A DNA stretch of 30,107 nucleotides from a virus. The DNA lies in the IMG/VR virus record IMGVR_UViG_3300020057_000117, positions 1-30,107 of that record; one strand, 5' to 3'. Numbering within the stretch: the first letter of the stretch is position 1; the number at the start of each line of letters is the position of its first letter. This document shows, piece after piece, positions 4,452 through 13,460 of the stretch. The notes under the pieces are model-generated. The model searched no databases, was not told the origin of the DNA, and was given only the letters and a program-made list of their open reading frames with translations. Made by a program: the position numbers and the translations under genes.

Positions 4452-5957
4452 ATGACAGAACAAGAAACATATAACGAAATTAAGTCAAAACTAAGTAACC
4501 GTGCATGGCGACTTAATAACTTGTATTGGATCGTGGACGAAAGAGGTCAAAAGATTAAATTCCGGCTTAATTATTTCCAAAAGTGGTTGCTTGAAAATCT
4601 TTGGTATTTCAACGTAATTCTAAAAGCCCGACAGCTAGGCATGTCAACCTTTATTGTCATCTTCATCACCGATGCTTGTCTATTCTATGCGAACAAGACA
4701 GGCGGCATTATTGATATAACTCTCGACGATGCAACGTCGAAATTAGATAAAGCTCGGTTTGCGTATAACAACTTGCCTGACTATATTAGACAAGGAATTA
4801 AATTAGACAAAGACAACACGCAAGAACTAAGTTTTAGCAACGGTTCAAAATTAACTGCGGATACTACATTTAGAGGGGGTACACTACAATATTTACATAT
4901 ATCCGAGTACGCGAAGATCTGCAAATTAGAGCCAATCAAGGCAAAAGAGATCAAAACAGGGGCTTTGAATGCCGTTGCAGTTGGACAAATGGTATTTATC
5001 GAGTCCACCGCGGAAGATGGGGAAGGTAATTTTTATGAAATATGCAAACGAGCGGAAGACATGTCTAAAATGTCGATAAAGCTCAGCGCCTTAGATTTCA
5101 AGTTCTTTTTTTTCCCATGGTGGAAGAATCAAAGTTATTCGCTAGCAGCTCCTGTAGATTTTGTCTCTAGTAGTAAGAGTATTGACTATTTCAATCAATT
5201 GGTTTTGAAAAAGGTATTATTAACAAGAGATCAGAAGTATTGGTATACCAAAAAGTATGAATTATTAGGTGAAGATATTAAGAAAGAGTATCCATCTTCG
5301 AGTGAGGAAGCGTTCGAGGCGAGCACCGAAGACAAATATTACAAGAAACAGATGCTCGAACTTAAATACGCAAAACGTATAACCGAATTCGCTTATGAGC
5401 CTGCGTTAGATGTTAATGTTATTTGGGATCTTGGGATAGACGATAGTGCAGCGCTAACTTTTGTGCAGATATCAGGTAAGGAGATAAGGGTTATTGATTA
5501 TATAGAAGAATCGGGAGAGAAGATAGAGTTTTATATTTCGCTTCTCAAAGAAAAAGGGTATCGTTATGGTGTCATGGTGTTACCGCACGATGCCAACAAT
5601 AGGTCATTACAAACAGGAACGACAACTTATGAAATAGTGACTAGCTATGGCTTCAAATGTGTAGTAGTTCAAAGAACTGACATTGAAATAGGAATCAATT
5701 TAGTTCGCAACATTTTGCCGAACATGTGGTTTATAGAATCAAAGACGGGGGATATTGTTGAGCATTTAGAGCAATACGCCAAGAAGTGGAGTGAGCAATT
5801 AGGCAGGTATACAGGACCAAAGCACGATCATCATTCACACGGCGCAGACACTATCAGATATCTAGCGATGTGGTATAAAGATATAAGTAAGGAGTCATCT
5901 ACTAAGAAGAAGTTCGCCATTATACGAAACAAATATAGACCAGCAGGTGGAAGTTAA
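4452..5957 (+). CDS. terL: Terminase large subunit (501 aa)
   Basis: This is the packaging motor ATPase and headful/site nuclease that pumps DNA through the portal. The ATPase half has a variant Walker A at residues 58-66 (KARQLGMST), Walker B QYLHISE at 146-152 with the catalytic Glu, and the coupling motif ESTAEDGEG at 184-192. EYPSSSEEAF at 279-288 is the usual linker motif before the nuclease. The RNase H-like nuclease has the expected acidic residues at D326 (WDLGIDD), D380 (LPHDANN) and D466 (HSHGADTIRYL). Length and order are normal for a P22-like or Terminase_6-type TerL. There is no SD before the ATG. The portal gene follows about 1.2 kb downstream. Confidence 0.93.
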   Translation: MTEQETYNEIKSKLSNRAWRLNNLYWIVDERGQKIKFRLNYFQKWLLENLWYFNVILKARQLGMSTFIVIFITDACLFYANKTGGIIDITLDDATSKLDKARFAYNNLPDYIRQGIKLDKDNTQELSFSNGSKLTADTTFRGGTLQYLHISEYAKICKLEPIKAKEIKTGALNAVAVGQMVFIESTAEDGEGNFYEICKRAEDMSKMSIKLSALDFKFFFFPWWKNQSYSLAAPVDFVSSSKSIDYFNQLVLKKVLLTRDQKYWYTKKYELLGEDIKKEYPSSSEEAFEASTEDKYYKKQMLELKYAKRITEFAYEPALDVNVIWDLGIDDSAALTFVQISGKEIRVIDYIEESGEKIEFYISLLKEKGYRYGVMVLPHDANNRSLQTGTTTYEIVTSYGFKCVVVQRTDIEIGINLVRNILPNMWFIESKTGDIVEHLEQYAKKWSEQLGRYTGPKHDHHSHGADTIRYLAMWYKDISKESSTKKKFAIIRNKYRPAGGS

Positions 5958-6000
5958 TTTATATTTGTGCTACTCTTTGTTATATTTTTTATTATTCGAT

Positions 6001-6789
6001 ATGGAAATATATTATAAAGTGAGCAACACTTCACATATACCAGTTTTGAGGTCTTGGATTAAAGGGTTTTTAGCAGAAAACGAGATGCAAGATTATGAAG
6101 AATTCAAAAAAACACCACAATATTTGGGGCATGATGAAAAGAGTATGGAGATCAGAAGGAAGGTACCTGAATCATTAAAAGCAAAACCTTTTTTCAGTCG
6201 AATGAAGAAAAGTGTTGATGTTTCCGTAATCAATCCCGAAACTCAGGATTGGATGGTAGATAGAAGATGGTCATTGGGTCCTAGTTTAGATGCTTTGAAG
6301 GTGGCATCAATTTATGCATTAAATGAGGTTGTTGAGAAATACAACATAGTTCATAACAGAAAGGCAACTAGGGACGAGTTAATCAATTTAATTACAGGTA
6401 CTTTTGGTTCTAACACAGTAATCATGACAGACAAGCAGTTGGAAGCTACAGGATTGCGAGCATTAGAGAAGAAGGAGATTATCCAAAAGGCAGCGCCTGA
6501 GTTAGGTATTATGCAGGTCACAATATTAACTACAGGATTACTAGACATTATTGAAATTGATCCAGTAGATGAAACAAATAAAGTAGATGAGGTCAAGCAA
6601 GTGATTGCACCAGTAAGCGCAAAAAAGCTTATAGTGAACAAAAGTGAGACAGTCTCGGCAGAGCTTGAAGCATTAGAGAGCATGACTGATGAGGAGTTAA
6701 AGGATTTCGCTGAAAGATCTAAAATTGATATGGGGGATGGGAAAAGAGAAACACTGATTGTAAATTTAGCTTTAATGTTTAATGAATGA
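6001..6789 (+). CDS. Unknown protein with C-terminal SAP/HeH-like motif (262 aa)
   Basis: I start it at ATG 6001 (MEIYYKVSNTSHIP). An in-frame ATG at 5947 would overlap the terminase stop and add a hydrophobic stretch with no family resemblance. The first 170 residues are not recognised. The last about 40 residues (MTDEELKDFAERSKIDMGDG and what follows) match the helix-extension-helix pattern of SAP/HeH modules that bind nucleic acid. A linker rich in Val, Asp and Lys precedes it. It overlaps the next gene by ATGA. The place between terminase and portal suggests a packaging or head-assembly accessory. Confidence 0.7.
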   Translation: MEIYYKVSNTSHIPVLRSWIKGFLAENEMQDYEEFKKTPQYLGHDEKSMEIRRKVPESLKAKPFFSRMKKSVDVSVINPETQDWMVDRRWSLGPSLDALKVASIYALNEVVEKYNIVHNRKATRDELINLITGTFGSNTVIMTDKQLEATGLRALEKKEIIQKAAPELGIMQVTILTTGLLDIIEIDPVDETNKVDEVKQVIAPVSAKKLIVNKSETVSAELEALESMTDEELKDFAERSKIDMGDGKRETLIVNLALMFNE

Positions 6790-7019
6790 GATGTGATTAT
6801 TGTAAGAACAATTTCCAAGACAGTCTAGTTTTTACGATTATATGGAATGAAAAGAGAATGAGGGTATGCCCAAAAGATTTTGAATGGATATATAAGCTAG
6901 AAATTGACAAGGCGAATATATCAAAAAAAGACGCAGTGATTACAGGTGTTGACGATGCAAAGGATATTAAAAATTTATTAAAAAAAAGATGGCTACCGGA
7001 ACTACTAGGGCGGTTATAG
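6786..7019 (+). CDS. Small zinc-finger-like protein (77 aa)
   Basis: The N-terminus MRCDYCKNNF has a CxxC pair and a further Cys at VCPKDF about 22 residues later, a minimal zinc-ribbon/treble-clef look with one ligand not obvious (the Asp or His equivalents are missing). The rest is basic and helical. It overlaps the preceding gene through ATGA, which fixes the start and suggests translational coupling. The 3' end overlaps the next frame by 31 bp. Confidence 0.65.
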   Translation: MRCDYCKNNFQDSLVFTIIWNEKRMRVCPKDFEWIYKLEIDKANISKKDAVITGVDDAKDIKNLLKKRWLPELLGRL

Positions 7020-7207
7020 AAACTATAGAATTAGAAGGTAATGAGATGGAAATACTAATGAAAGTATTGCGTTTTTTGCGTGCTTGGGAATTTGGCGAGA
7101 TGAATATAAATATAGCATCTTCCATTAATAAATACACCAAGGAAGTTAAGTCTAAGAGTATTATCATAAAGATGACGGATAGTAAACAATATATAATTAA
7201 AACTTAA
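6989..7207 (+). CDS. Hypothetical protein (72 aa, start uncertain)
   Basis: Not recognised. From ATG 6989 it reads MATGTTRAVIETIELEGNEM; from the later ATG 7046 it reads MEILMKVLRFLRAW and avoids the overlap with the zinc-finger gene. The C-terminal half (SSINKYTKEVKSKSIIIKMTD) is a probable beta-hairpin. It ends 5 bp before the portal ATG. Confidence 0.55.
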   Translation: MATGTTRAVIETIELEGNEMEILMKVLRFLRAWEFGEMNINIASSINKYTKEVKSKSIIIKMTDSKQYIIKT

Positions 7208-7212
7208 ACTAT

Positions 7213-9711
7213 ATGCCATTAGTTGAGACAAAAGCATTGCCAGCAGACTTTTATAAACAGTGGGTTAAGAAACACAACTTGAAGGTGAGTGGAGACACGC
7301 AGGAGGAGTTCGACGCTGTAAAGTTAGTTAGAGATAGATATGATGCTTCCAAGGTTGCTAGGCAGAATAATTGTTATTGGGATTTTTATGCTGATATTGC
7401 GACGGGCATTTCAGGTTCTACGGGGGGGGATTGGACAAGAAGGTGGGATTTACAAGAAAAGACAATAATGCCTGCTTATGCCAAATCATCAGGTGACGAT
7501 TTTTATAGTAATATTAAATCTCCGATGACGTTGGGAAGAAAGAACGCCTTTGTAAGTCAATTCAGAAAGATCAATTTAGGGTGGGATGCTAAGCCCACAT
7601 CTGACAAAGACATTGACAAGGATATAATTGTCTCGGCATGTTTGGATTATTTATGGAATACTGCCGACATCAAAATGCAGACTGTGTTGTGGGCAGGAGA
7701 TGCTTATACACATGGTTCGGCATTCTTGCGTACAGTAGAGACTAGAAATACCTATAAAAGAAAGAAGATTAGAGAGCCTAAGGATGAGAAAGAAAAGGCA
7801 TTGGTTGAGAAGGGGAAGTTATTTTGGGAGGATGATGAAGATTACACAGAGAGGAAGATTACCGTTGAATTCACTCCAATCAGGGAGTATTATCCCGATC
7901 CAGAGGCTAGGTGTCAGCATGGTGATCATTATTTTGCCAGATGGGGGATAAGACGACGTGTAGTCAGTCTTGATACTTGCAAACTTCAATACGAGAAAGA
8001 TCCAAATGCTAAAAATGTATCAAAGATCAAACCTACATCATCTTATGTTAATGATGGTGATTATGAATTTTTCAGGAAACCACAAGATGTAGTTGATGTA
8101 GAGGCTGTAGAAATCTTAGAGATGGAAGATATGATAAATGATAAATATGTAGTAGTGGCGAATGATATAGTTATTCTCGAATTACCGTTATCTATTATTT
8201 CACCTGATTGCAGGTTAACTTACCATAAGATTGACTATATTAAAGTGGAGGGTCAATATTATGGAATGGGTGGGGCTGATATATTGATGAATCCGCAAGC
8301 GGCACAGGAGATCTTGGGTAACATGTTTAGAGATTACATGTATAGAACTTACAATCTAAAATATTTAATTGCCGGAGATGTACTCGGTGAGGTTGAAGAA
8401 GGAATGTTAAGATCAGATTCTATGTTTATCCCTTTAAATGTTGAGAAGGGTGAAGCTCTAGGCAGTAAAATTCAGCAAGTAGTTAACGCACCCATTGGTT
8501 TTGATGCGTTCAAATTATTTGAATTAACAGAGAGAGATGCAACAATTGCAAGTAATATAGATCCTTCGCAACTATCATTATTGAAGAGTGGGGAGACAGC
8601 TACAGCTACACTACAAAATAAGGAGCAGCTACAGGATATGATTGGTGGGGTTATTGATAATTTCACCCTAGAGGGTTTCAACACTGTGGGGCAGCAATTA
8701 TGGGCAAGGATACAGAAAAGTTGGTCAGTCTCCAAGGTTAAGAGGATTACAGGGGAGGATGGGAAGGTGACAACAGAAGAAATCTTTAAAAAGATTAGGC
8801 TTGAGGGCATTAAGATTTATGAGAATAAAGATACAGGGAGGCTTGAGAAAGAAGAAATTGATGAAAAATACAGTTTCTTTGAAGCTAAATCAAAATATAC
8901 TAAAACAGATGAGGTTATGGAAGTGTTTATCACTCCAGAATCCAAAAGATCGTTAGGTGATGCGTTCGAGATCCAAAATATGAAAGAGATATTAGCTCAA
9001 CTAAGTGGATTTATGGTTGACCCGAGTAACGAAGCTATGATGCAGCAGCATCAGATGCCGTGGATTAACGGACCTGAGATTATTAAAGATTATTTGAGAA
9101 CGATGAAGAAACCAGAGCGCTATGCTATACGTAATGATCATAGAACTGAGCAAGACGTGAAGATTGCCGAAGAACAGTGTATGGACATGTTAGAGAAATC
9201 AGTACCAGGCAGACCAGGTGAGAGTGATGAGCATAGAGAGTATCAGGCTAAGGTATTAATTTCGTTGAAGACTAGATGGAGCGAGATTGATAGAGAGGTC
9301 AATGAGGACTTGAATGATCAACAAAATAAAATTGCAGAACAAATGGGTGGTATAGATGAACAAATGGGTGGGGTTGATCCAATGACAGGAATGCCGATGC
9401 AGTCAACAATGCCGATGCAGTCAACAATGCCGATGCAGTCAACAATACCAGAGCCACAGGAGAATCAAAAACTTACAAGGGAGAAAGAAAAGCTCGAGGA
9501 GATAATCACAAGGATGGAACAGCATCAGGCTACTGATAGTTTGCCTAAGTTTATGATAAATCAGGCGGCAATGGCACCAATCCAAGGGGCTCAAGGGGGT
9601 GGAGCAGCACCACAACCAGTAGATCAAGCAAGCGTTGATGTGCCGATGCCACAACAACCATCAATGCAAGATATGGGTGGTATGGCAGCTGGAGTACCAA
9701 TGCCAGGATAA
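7213..9711 (+). CDS. Portal protein, P22-like (832 aa)
   Basis: The portal dodecamer forms the unique capsid vertex, the DNA channel and the docking point for terminase. Evidence is the size, the position after terminase and before scaffold/capsid, and portal-like text: an N-terminal helical/clip region with SPMTLGRKNAFVSQFRKI, a central GQYYGMGGADILMNPQAAQEILGN segment, and a long wing with SLLKSGETATATLQN. The C-terminal about 130 residues are low-complexity, rich in Met, Gln and Pro. They include three copies of MPMQST at about residues 727-744 and a short coiled coil (LTREKEKLEEIITRME), a likely barrel or disordered tail. ATG at 7213 follows an A/T-rich SD-less context. Confidence 0.85.
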   Translation: MPLVETKALPADFYKQWVKKHNLKVSGDTQEEFDAVKLVRDRYDASKVARQNNCYWDFYADIATGISGSTGGDWTRRWDLQEKTIMPAYAKSSGDDFYSNIKSPMTLGRKNAFVSQFRKINLGWDAKPTSDKDIDKDIIVSACLDYLWNTADIKMQTVLWAGDAYTHGSAFLRTVETRNTYKRKKIREPKDEKEKALVEKGKLFWEDDEDYTERKITVEFTPIREYYPDPEARCQHGDHYFARWGIRRRVVSLDTCKLQYEKDPNAKNVSKIKPTSSYVNDGDYEFFRKPQDVVDVEAVEILEMEDMINDKYVVVANDIVILELPLSIISPDCRLTYHKIDYIKVEGQYYGMGGADILMNPQAAQEILGNMFRDYMYRTYNLKYLIAGDVLGEVEEGMLRSDSMFIPLNVEKGEALGSKIQQVVNAPIGFDAFKLFELTERDATIASNIDPSQLSLLKSGETATATLQNKEQLQDMIGGVIDNFTLEGFNTVGQQLWARIQKSWSVSKVKRITGEDGKVTTEEIFKKIRLEGIKIYENKDTGRLEKEEIDEKYSFFEAKSKYTKTDEVMEVFITPESKRSLGDAFEIQNMKEILAQLSGFMVDPSNEAMMQQHQMPWINGPEIIKDYLRTMKKPERYAIRNDHRTEQDVKIAEEQCMDMLEKSVPGRPGESDEHREYQAKVLISLKTRWSEIDREVNEDLNDQQNKIAEQMGGIDEQMGGVDPMTGMPMQSTMPMQSTMPMQSTIPEPQENQKLTREKEKLEEIITRMEQHQATDSLPKFMINQAAMAPIQGAQGGGAAPQPVDQASVDVPMPQQPSMQDMGGMAAGVPMPG
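9391..9444 (+). repeat. Three 18-bp tandem repeats in the portal gene
   Basis: ATGCCGATGCAGTCAACA occurs three times in a row, each coding MPMQST in the low-complexity C-terminus. The copies are identical in DNA, which points to recent slippage. Confidence 0.9.
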
Positions 9712-9729
9712 TATTTTTAAGATGTAATT

Positions 9730-10026
9730 ATGAAATATACGATGCCCTATTCGTTAGAGGTTAGATTATCAAAGCTTACAGATGGGCAATTAATGAATTT
9801 AGTTGAATTGGGAAATATAAAAGGTTTTGCCATCCTAGGGGAATTCATACAGTCAGATATAGATGATATTAAGATAGATGTAATTAAGCGAATACGCAAG
9901 TACAGTTCTGAGGATTATTATCTTGATGGATATGCTAAGGGTGAGTATGATAGAGGTTTAGAGTACGCGATTATTCCCAAGTGTGCACAGGCGATATTGG
10001 ATAGACGAGAAACGAAAAGGAGTTGA
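9730..10026 (+). CDS. Hypothetical protein after portal (98 aa)
   Basis: Not recognised. It reads as a small helical protein: LEVRLSKLTDGQLMNLVELGN, then DDIKIDVIKRIRKYSSEDYYLDGYAKGEYDRGLEYA. The stop codon overlaps the -35 box of the promoter at 10023. It closes the terminase-portal transcription unit, since a terminator-type hairpin follows 50 bp later. Confidence 0.65.
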   Translation: MKYTMPYSLEVRLSKLTDGQLMNLVELGNIKGFAILGEFIQSDIDDIKIDVIKRIRKYSSEDYYLDGYAKGEYDRGLEYAIIPKCAQAILDRRETKRS

Positions 10027-10051
10027 CAACGTAGTCTAAATGCGCTAGATT
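10023..10051 (+). promoter_or_regulatory. Promoter for the scaffold-capsid unit
   Basis: TTGACA at 10023-10028, 17 bp, then TAGATT at 10046-10051. The spacer has no CCCG/CGGG operator, so regulation would differ from P-left and P-right. Expected start near 10058, only about 18 bp before the hairpin at 10076. Confidence 0.65.
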
Positions 10052-10075
10052 AGTGAAAATATAAGCATACGGAAC

Positions 10076-10126
10076 AACCGATGTTAGTTAATGTCAAGAA
10101 ATGGACGTTAATTAACATCGGTTTTT
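10076..10126 (+). terminator. Strong intrinsic-terminator-type hairpin
   Basis: Two 20-nt arms (10076-10095 and 10104-10123) pair along their whole length with two G-U pairs around an 8-nt loop. The second arm runs straight into TTTTT followed by C. On the plus strand this is a textbook rho-independent terminator. It lies downstream of the portal unit but also inside the expected 5' leader of the scaffold mRNA. Confidence 0.8.
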
Positions 10127-10170
10127 CTATACGAAAAATTGAGTGTACATTAAATTTTTATCTACTATAT

Positions 10171-11082
10171 ATGGCGGATAACACAACTGTTGCAGCCCCT
10201 GAACTTAAAGCTGTAGTTGAAGAACTACCCTTTACGACAGACACGCACGCAACACAAGTATCAACTCCCAGTGATGATACCACTGGACACGTTGGAGAAA
10301 CGCAAGAAGTATCGACTACTGCCCCCATTATTGGGACACCAGATGTTAACGAAGAAGAAGAGAAGATTAGAGATGCGCGTTATGCAGGCACCCTCGAAAA
10401 AGAACGAGTCGATAAGAGGGCTAAAGAAGAGCAGCTAACAAACTACACTAATTGGATCGCAAAAGATCCATCTCGAACAAAACAAGCTTTGATAGAGATT
10501 GACAATATGTCCGAGGCTGAGGCTGATAGTTATGTTAGTCAATTAAGAACAGCAGGTTATTGGGGTGGTTCTACTCAGAACACACAACAACAAGCCATTA
10601 CTCCTAATTTTGATTCTAATAAGATCAAAGAGGAAGTAAAAAACGAGTTGAGGTTAGAAGATCAGAGGAATACTGGTTATAAGAAATATTTTGACACAGT
10701 ACCAACGATGAACCCTCAAAACGTAAAAACTGAAGATATTGACGACGCTAAAGTACTAGCCAATGCAGTTGAATATAGGGCATTACAGATGGTCAACAAG
10801 AATCCTGAATTGGATTTTGGAGAAGCATTAGTAACTGCACATAAGAAACTAACAGGACAGAATGACGAACAAATTAAAGCAGCTAGGGAAGCAGGACGAC
10901 TAGAAGGTTTGGTGCAAACAAATGTATCAAATAGTTCATCAGTCCCAGGCTCGACTGGTCAACAAGTTAAATCTTCGATAGTTAACATTAGTGCATCTGA
11001 TAGAGCAGCAGCAGATCGGCAAGGTATTGATCCTGCTCTGTATGCGAAATATAAAGGGCAGAAGATTACAATAGTAGATTAA
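10171..11082 (+). CDS. Probable scaffolding protein (303 aa)
   Basis: Scaffold proteins guide capsid assembly and then leave the head. I start it at ATG 10171 (MADNTTVAAPELK). The longer in-frame version from 10081 would begin inside the terminator hairpin. The protein is hydrophilic and acidic, with a disordered Thr/Glu-rich N-terminus (1-80), a helical middle (EKIRDARYAGTLEKERVDKRAKEEQ), a Gln-rich stretch and a helical C-terminus. This composition and the place directly before the capsid genes are the evidence; scaffold sequences diverge too fast for motifs. Confidence 0.65.
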   Translation: MADNTTVAAPELKAVVEELPFTTDTHATQVSTPSDDTTGHVGETQEVSTTAPIIGTPDVNEEEEKIRDARYAGTLEKERVDKRAKEEQLTNYTNWIAKDPSRTKQALIEIDNMSEAEADSYVSQLRTAGYWGGSTQNTQQQAITPNFDSNKIKEEVKNELRLEDQRNTGYKKYFDTVPTMNPQNVKTEDIDDAKVLANAVEYRALQMVNKNPELDFGEALVTAHKKLTGQNDEQIKAAREAGRLEGLVQTNVSNSSSVPGSTGQQVKSSIVNISASDRAAADRQGIDPALYAKYKGQKITIVD

Positions 11083-11116
11083 GGGTTAATGATTTTTATC
11101 TATTAAATTTACGAAT

Positions 11117-11575
11117 ATGGTCGGAGCATTATCACGAGGTTCAAGATATGGATTGCCTGAAACTTTAATGCCAGTCAACTCCAATGTTACTTTAGCTTCT
11201 GGGGATTTAGTTAACATCCAAGCTGGACAATTAGAAGTTGTTGATGCAGGAGAAAGAATTTTAGGAGTTATTAAGCAATCTGCAACAAGTGCAACAGACA
11301 ATTGTCAAGTTATCGTTACTCCAGGATTACAGATAGTCATGGACAACGACAATCTTGTTACAACTTTTGGAGCAACACATGTAGGAACTTATTTCGATAC
11401 TATCGGTGCGACTGGTGCACAAGTTGTCGATACGTCAACTACAATTGGTTCAGAAGTTACTACGCAATCAGCACAACTCTTATGTTTAGGGTATAACCCA
11501 CAACTAGGAGGAGACTATGACGCGGATGTTTCAATTGGATTGTTTATGATTTTTGAAAGTGTTTGGACAAAATAA
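11117..11575 (+). CDS. Probable head decoration or capsid-stabilising protein (152 aa)
   Basis: A Gly/Thr/Val-rich, predicted all-beta protein with no charged helix: LPETLMPVNSNVTLASGDLVNIQAGQ, then GERILGVIKQSAT. Proteins of this size and type between scaffold and major capsid protein are often decoration proteins or a DUF2190-like capsid accessory. The C-terminus ADVSIGLFMIFESVWTK is the kind of strand that packs on a capsid lattice. Assignment is by position and composition only. Confidence 0.5.
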   Translation: MVGALSRGSRYGLPETLMPVNSNVTLASGDLVNIQAGQLEVVDAGERILGVIKQSATSATDNCQVIVTPGLQIVMDNDNLVTTFGATHVGTYFDTIGATGAQVVDTSTTIGSEVTTQSAQLLCLGYNPQLGGDYDADVSIGLFMIFESVWTK

Positions 11576-11603
11576 TTTATTTAATTTTTTTATAATATAG
11601 AAC

Positions 11604-12569
11604 ATGCCTTTACCACAACCCCCAATGTCATTAAGCTCATATGCCAATGAGATTGACCCAGCAGTTAGAAATTATTTTATCGAGAGTTACGATCTTTACA
11701 AGTCTAAGTTATCAACGGTTGCTAAGGTAATGACTCAAGATAGAAGTTCAGATGTACAAGCTGGAATTTCAGGACTAGGATCATTCCAACTAATTCCTGA
11801 AGGAACAAAGTATCCTTTAGATACTTTTTTGGAGACCTATAAAACATCTTTTGTTCAACAAAAGTATGGTTTGAGTGTTGCTGTTACTATGGAGATGATG
11901 AAATGGGATCTATCGGGTTCAATGTCTGCTAAGAGCATTGGTTCTGCGATGGCAAAATCTGCTATTAATAAATCAGAAGAATTGATTGCAAGTGTGTATA
12001 ATAATGGTTTTAACACAAGTTTCACCAGTCTTACCGACTTAAAACCATTATTCTCTACAGACCATACCCGAGTTGATGGTGGAACTTCAAGATCTAATGC
12101 AAGTTCTACTTCTATTCCACTTACTCACGACAATTTGAGAGCTGCAATTACACAGATGAGAACTCAAAGAGATAGTAGGGGTAAGATTGCAAGTATCAAT
12201 CCTAGGATTTTACTTGTACCACCAGCTTTGGAACACGATGCGTTGGTGATTACTAAGTCTGCTAATAGATCTGGTACTACTGATAATGATATTAATGTTA
12301 ACAGTATGAGAGAGTATACAGGTGGAGAGCTAAAAGTGGTTGTATGGGAATATCTAACATCAACTACAGCTTGGTTCTTGATTGATCCTAATACAAACAT
12401 GATTACCTACAAATGGGGTGATAAACCACAGGTTGGAGAATTAGATGATACTACTGGTAAACAGGAAGATGTTATTTATTTCAAAGGTCATTTTATGGCT
12501 GCAACAGGATGGGGTGATCCACTCGGTGCTTTCGGTTCACCAGGAACTGGTGCTGCTTATGCGTCTTAA
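11604..12569 (+). CDS. Major capsid protein, HK97 fold likely (321 aa)
   Basis: This is the main shell protein. The N-terminus is helical and polar. The central segment has a long helix (KSIGSAMAKSAINKSEELIASVYNNGF, the spine-like element) and LKPLFSTDHTRVDGGTSRSN. Next come a conserved-type KIASINPRILLVPPALEHDA segment and the P-domain strand TTAWFLIDPN. That text is typical of phage major capsid proteins of the gpT or HK97-like type, of about 300 residues. It follows scaffold and decoration genes and is followed by a 114-bp gap with several possible hairpins. Confidence 0.85.
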   Translation: MPLPQPPMSLSSYANEIDPAVRNYFIESYDLYKSKLSTVAKVMTQDRSSDVQAGISGLGSFQLIPEGTKYPLDTFLETYKTSFVQQKYGLSVAVTMEMMKWDLSGSMSAKSIGSAMAKSAINKSEELIASVYNNGFNTSFTSLTDLKPLFSTDHTRVDGGTSRSNASSTSIPLTHDNLRAAITQMRTQRDSRGKIASINPRILLVPPALEHDALVITKSANRSGTTDNDINVNSMREYTGGELKVVVWEYLTSTTAWFLIDPNTNMITYKWGDKPQVGELDDTTGKQEDVIYFKGHFMAATGWGDPLGAFGSPGTGAAYAS

Positions 12570-12683
12570 TTGAGGTTAAACCTTTGGGGATTACTTTAGG
12601 TCAAATCCCTTCCTAAACAATCTATTAGACCTTCAAGGATAAATGAAGGGTAGAATATTAAGATTACTTTTTAAAATAAATTT
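12570..12683 (+). promoter_or_regulatory. Intergenic region with competing small hairpins after the capsid gene
   Basis: Possible stems are AGGTT/AACCT, GGGATT/AATCCC, TTTAGG/CCTAAA and CCTTC/GAAGG. The second and third overlap and exclude each other. None is followed directly by a T run; TTTTT comes about 20 bp after the last. It could limit read-through or mark an mRNA processing site that raises capsid mRNA over downstream mRNA. Confidence 0.4.
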
Positions 12684-13460
12684 ATGGGTATTGCACATTA
12701 TTCAGGACCAACTGATTCAAAAAATGGATTTAGAGTGAATGGTGTTCCAGTTAGTAATTACGTTCATGTTTATGAAGATTTTAAAGTGAGCCCCATTACA
12801 TCTAAAATAGCTGGTGGAGCTGCTACAGGTACAGCAGGAGATTTAAATATAATGGGGTTTGAGAGGAATATATTTAATTATACGCCAAAGGGAACACAAA
12901 CGATTTTAGCACCAGTTTTAACTGCTACAGGTTTAAACATTGCGATGGACCAAACTGATAATGATGGAGTTGAGATAGGTAATTCTGCAATTGATAGAGC
13001 TAGAAGTATTTTCACTATTGGAACATCAGACGCATTTTTCTTGAGTGTAAGATTTAATATTGGTGATGTATCAGGAACAGATGATTGTGCAATAGGTTTC
13101 AGGAAAACACAAGCAGCGCAGGCTAATTTCGATGATTACACTGATTTGGCTTCACTGAATGTTATATCTGGTGCAATTAACATTGAGACTGTACTTAATA
13201 ATGCAGCAACTGTCACAACAGACACAACTAATACTTGGGCAGATGCAGCAACTAAAACAATTACTGTAAAAGTGACTAAGGCTGGTGTTGTAACCTACGA
13301 GATTGATGGAGTAGCACCGAAAGTTGTAGCAGCATTCACATTTGATTCTACCGATGTAGTAGTGCCATTCTTTTTCTTTTTAAACGCCACAGATCTTGTG
13401 GATACTTTAGAAATAATTAGTTGGGAGTGTGGTTCACAAGAATTTAGAAATGTAGTTTAG
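12684..13460 (+). CDS. Beta-rich structural protein, lectin/LamG-like (258 aa)
   Basis: The sequence looks like a concanavalin A/LamG-type jelly roll. The strand pattern is FFLSVRFNIGDVSGTDDCAIGFRK, then TNTWADAATKTITVKVTKAGVVTYEIDGVAP, then PFFFFLNATDLVDTLEIISWECG, the closing strand. Such proteins next to the major capsid gene are often head fibres or surface decoration that bind carbohydrates. The N-terminal 40 residues (GFRVNGVPVSNYVHVYEDF) would attach it to the virion. Role inferred. Confidence 0.6.
   Translation: MGIAHYSGPTDSKNGFRVNGVPVSNYVHVYEDFKVSPITSKIAGGAATGTAGDLNIMGFERNIFNYTPKGTQTILAPVLTATGLNIAMDQTDNDGVEIGNSAIDRARSIFTIGTSDAFFLSVRFNIGDVSGTDDCAIGFRKTQAAQANFDDYTDLASLNVISGAINIETVLNNAATVTTDTTNTWADAATKTITVKVTKAGVVTYEIDGVAPKVVAAFTFDSTDVVVPFFFFLNATDLVDTLEIISWECGSQEFRNVV

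Noticed and set aside
5947-6000. Extended start of the 262-aa gene (MEVNLYLCYSLLYFLLF)
   Set aside because: It overlaps the terminase stop and would add a short hydrophobic stretch; the ATG at 6001 is the more natural start.
10081-10170. Longer N-terminus of the scaffold gene starting MLVNVKKW
   Set aside because: The extra codons lie in the terminator hairpin and read as hydrophobic, unlike the polar scaffold; MADNTTV at 10171 is the better start.
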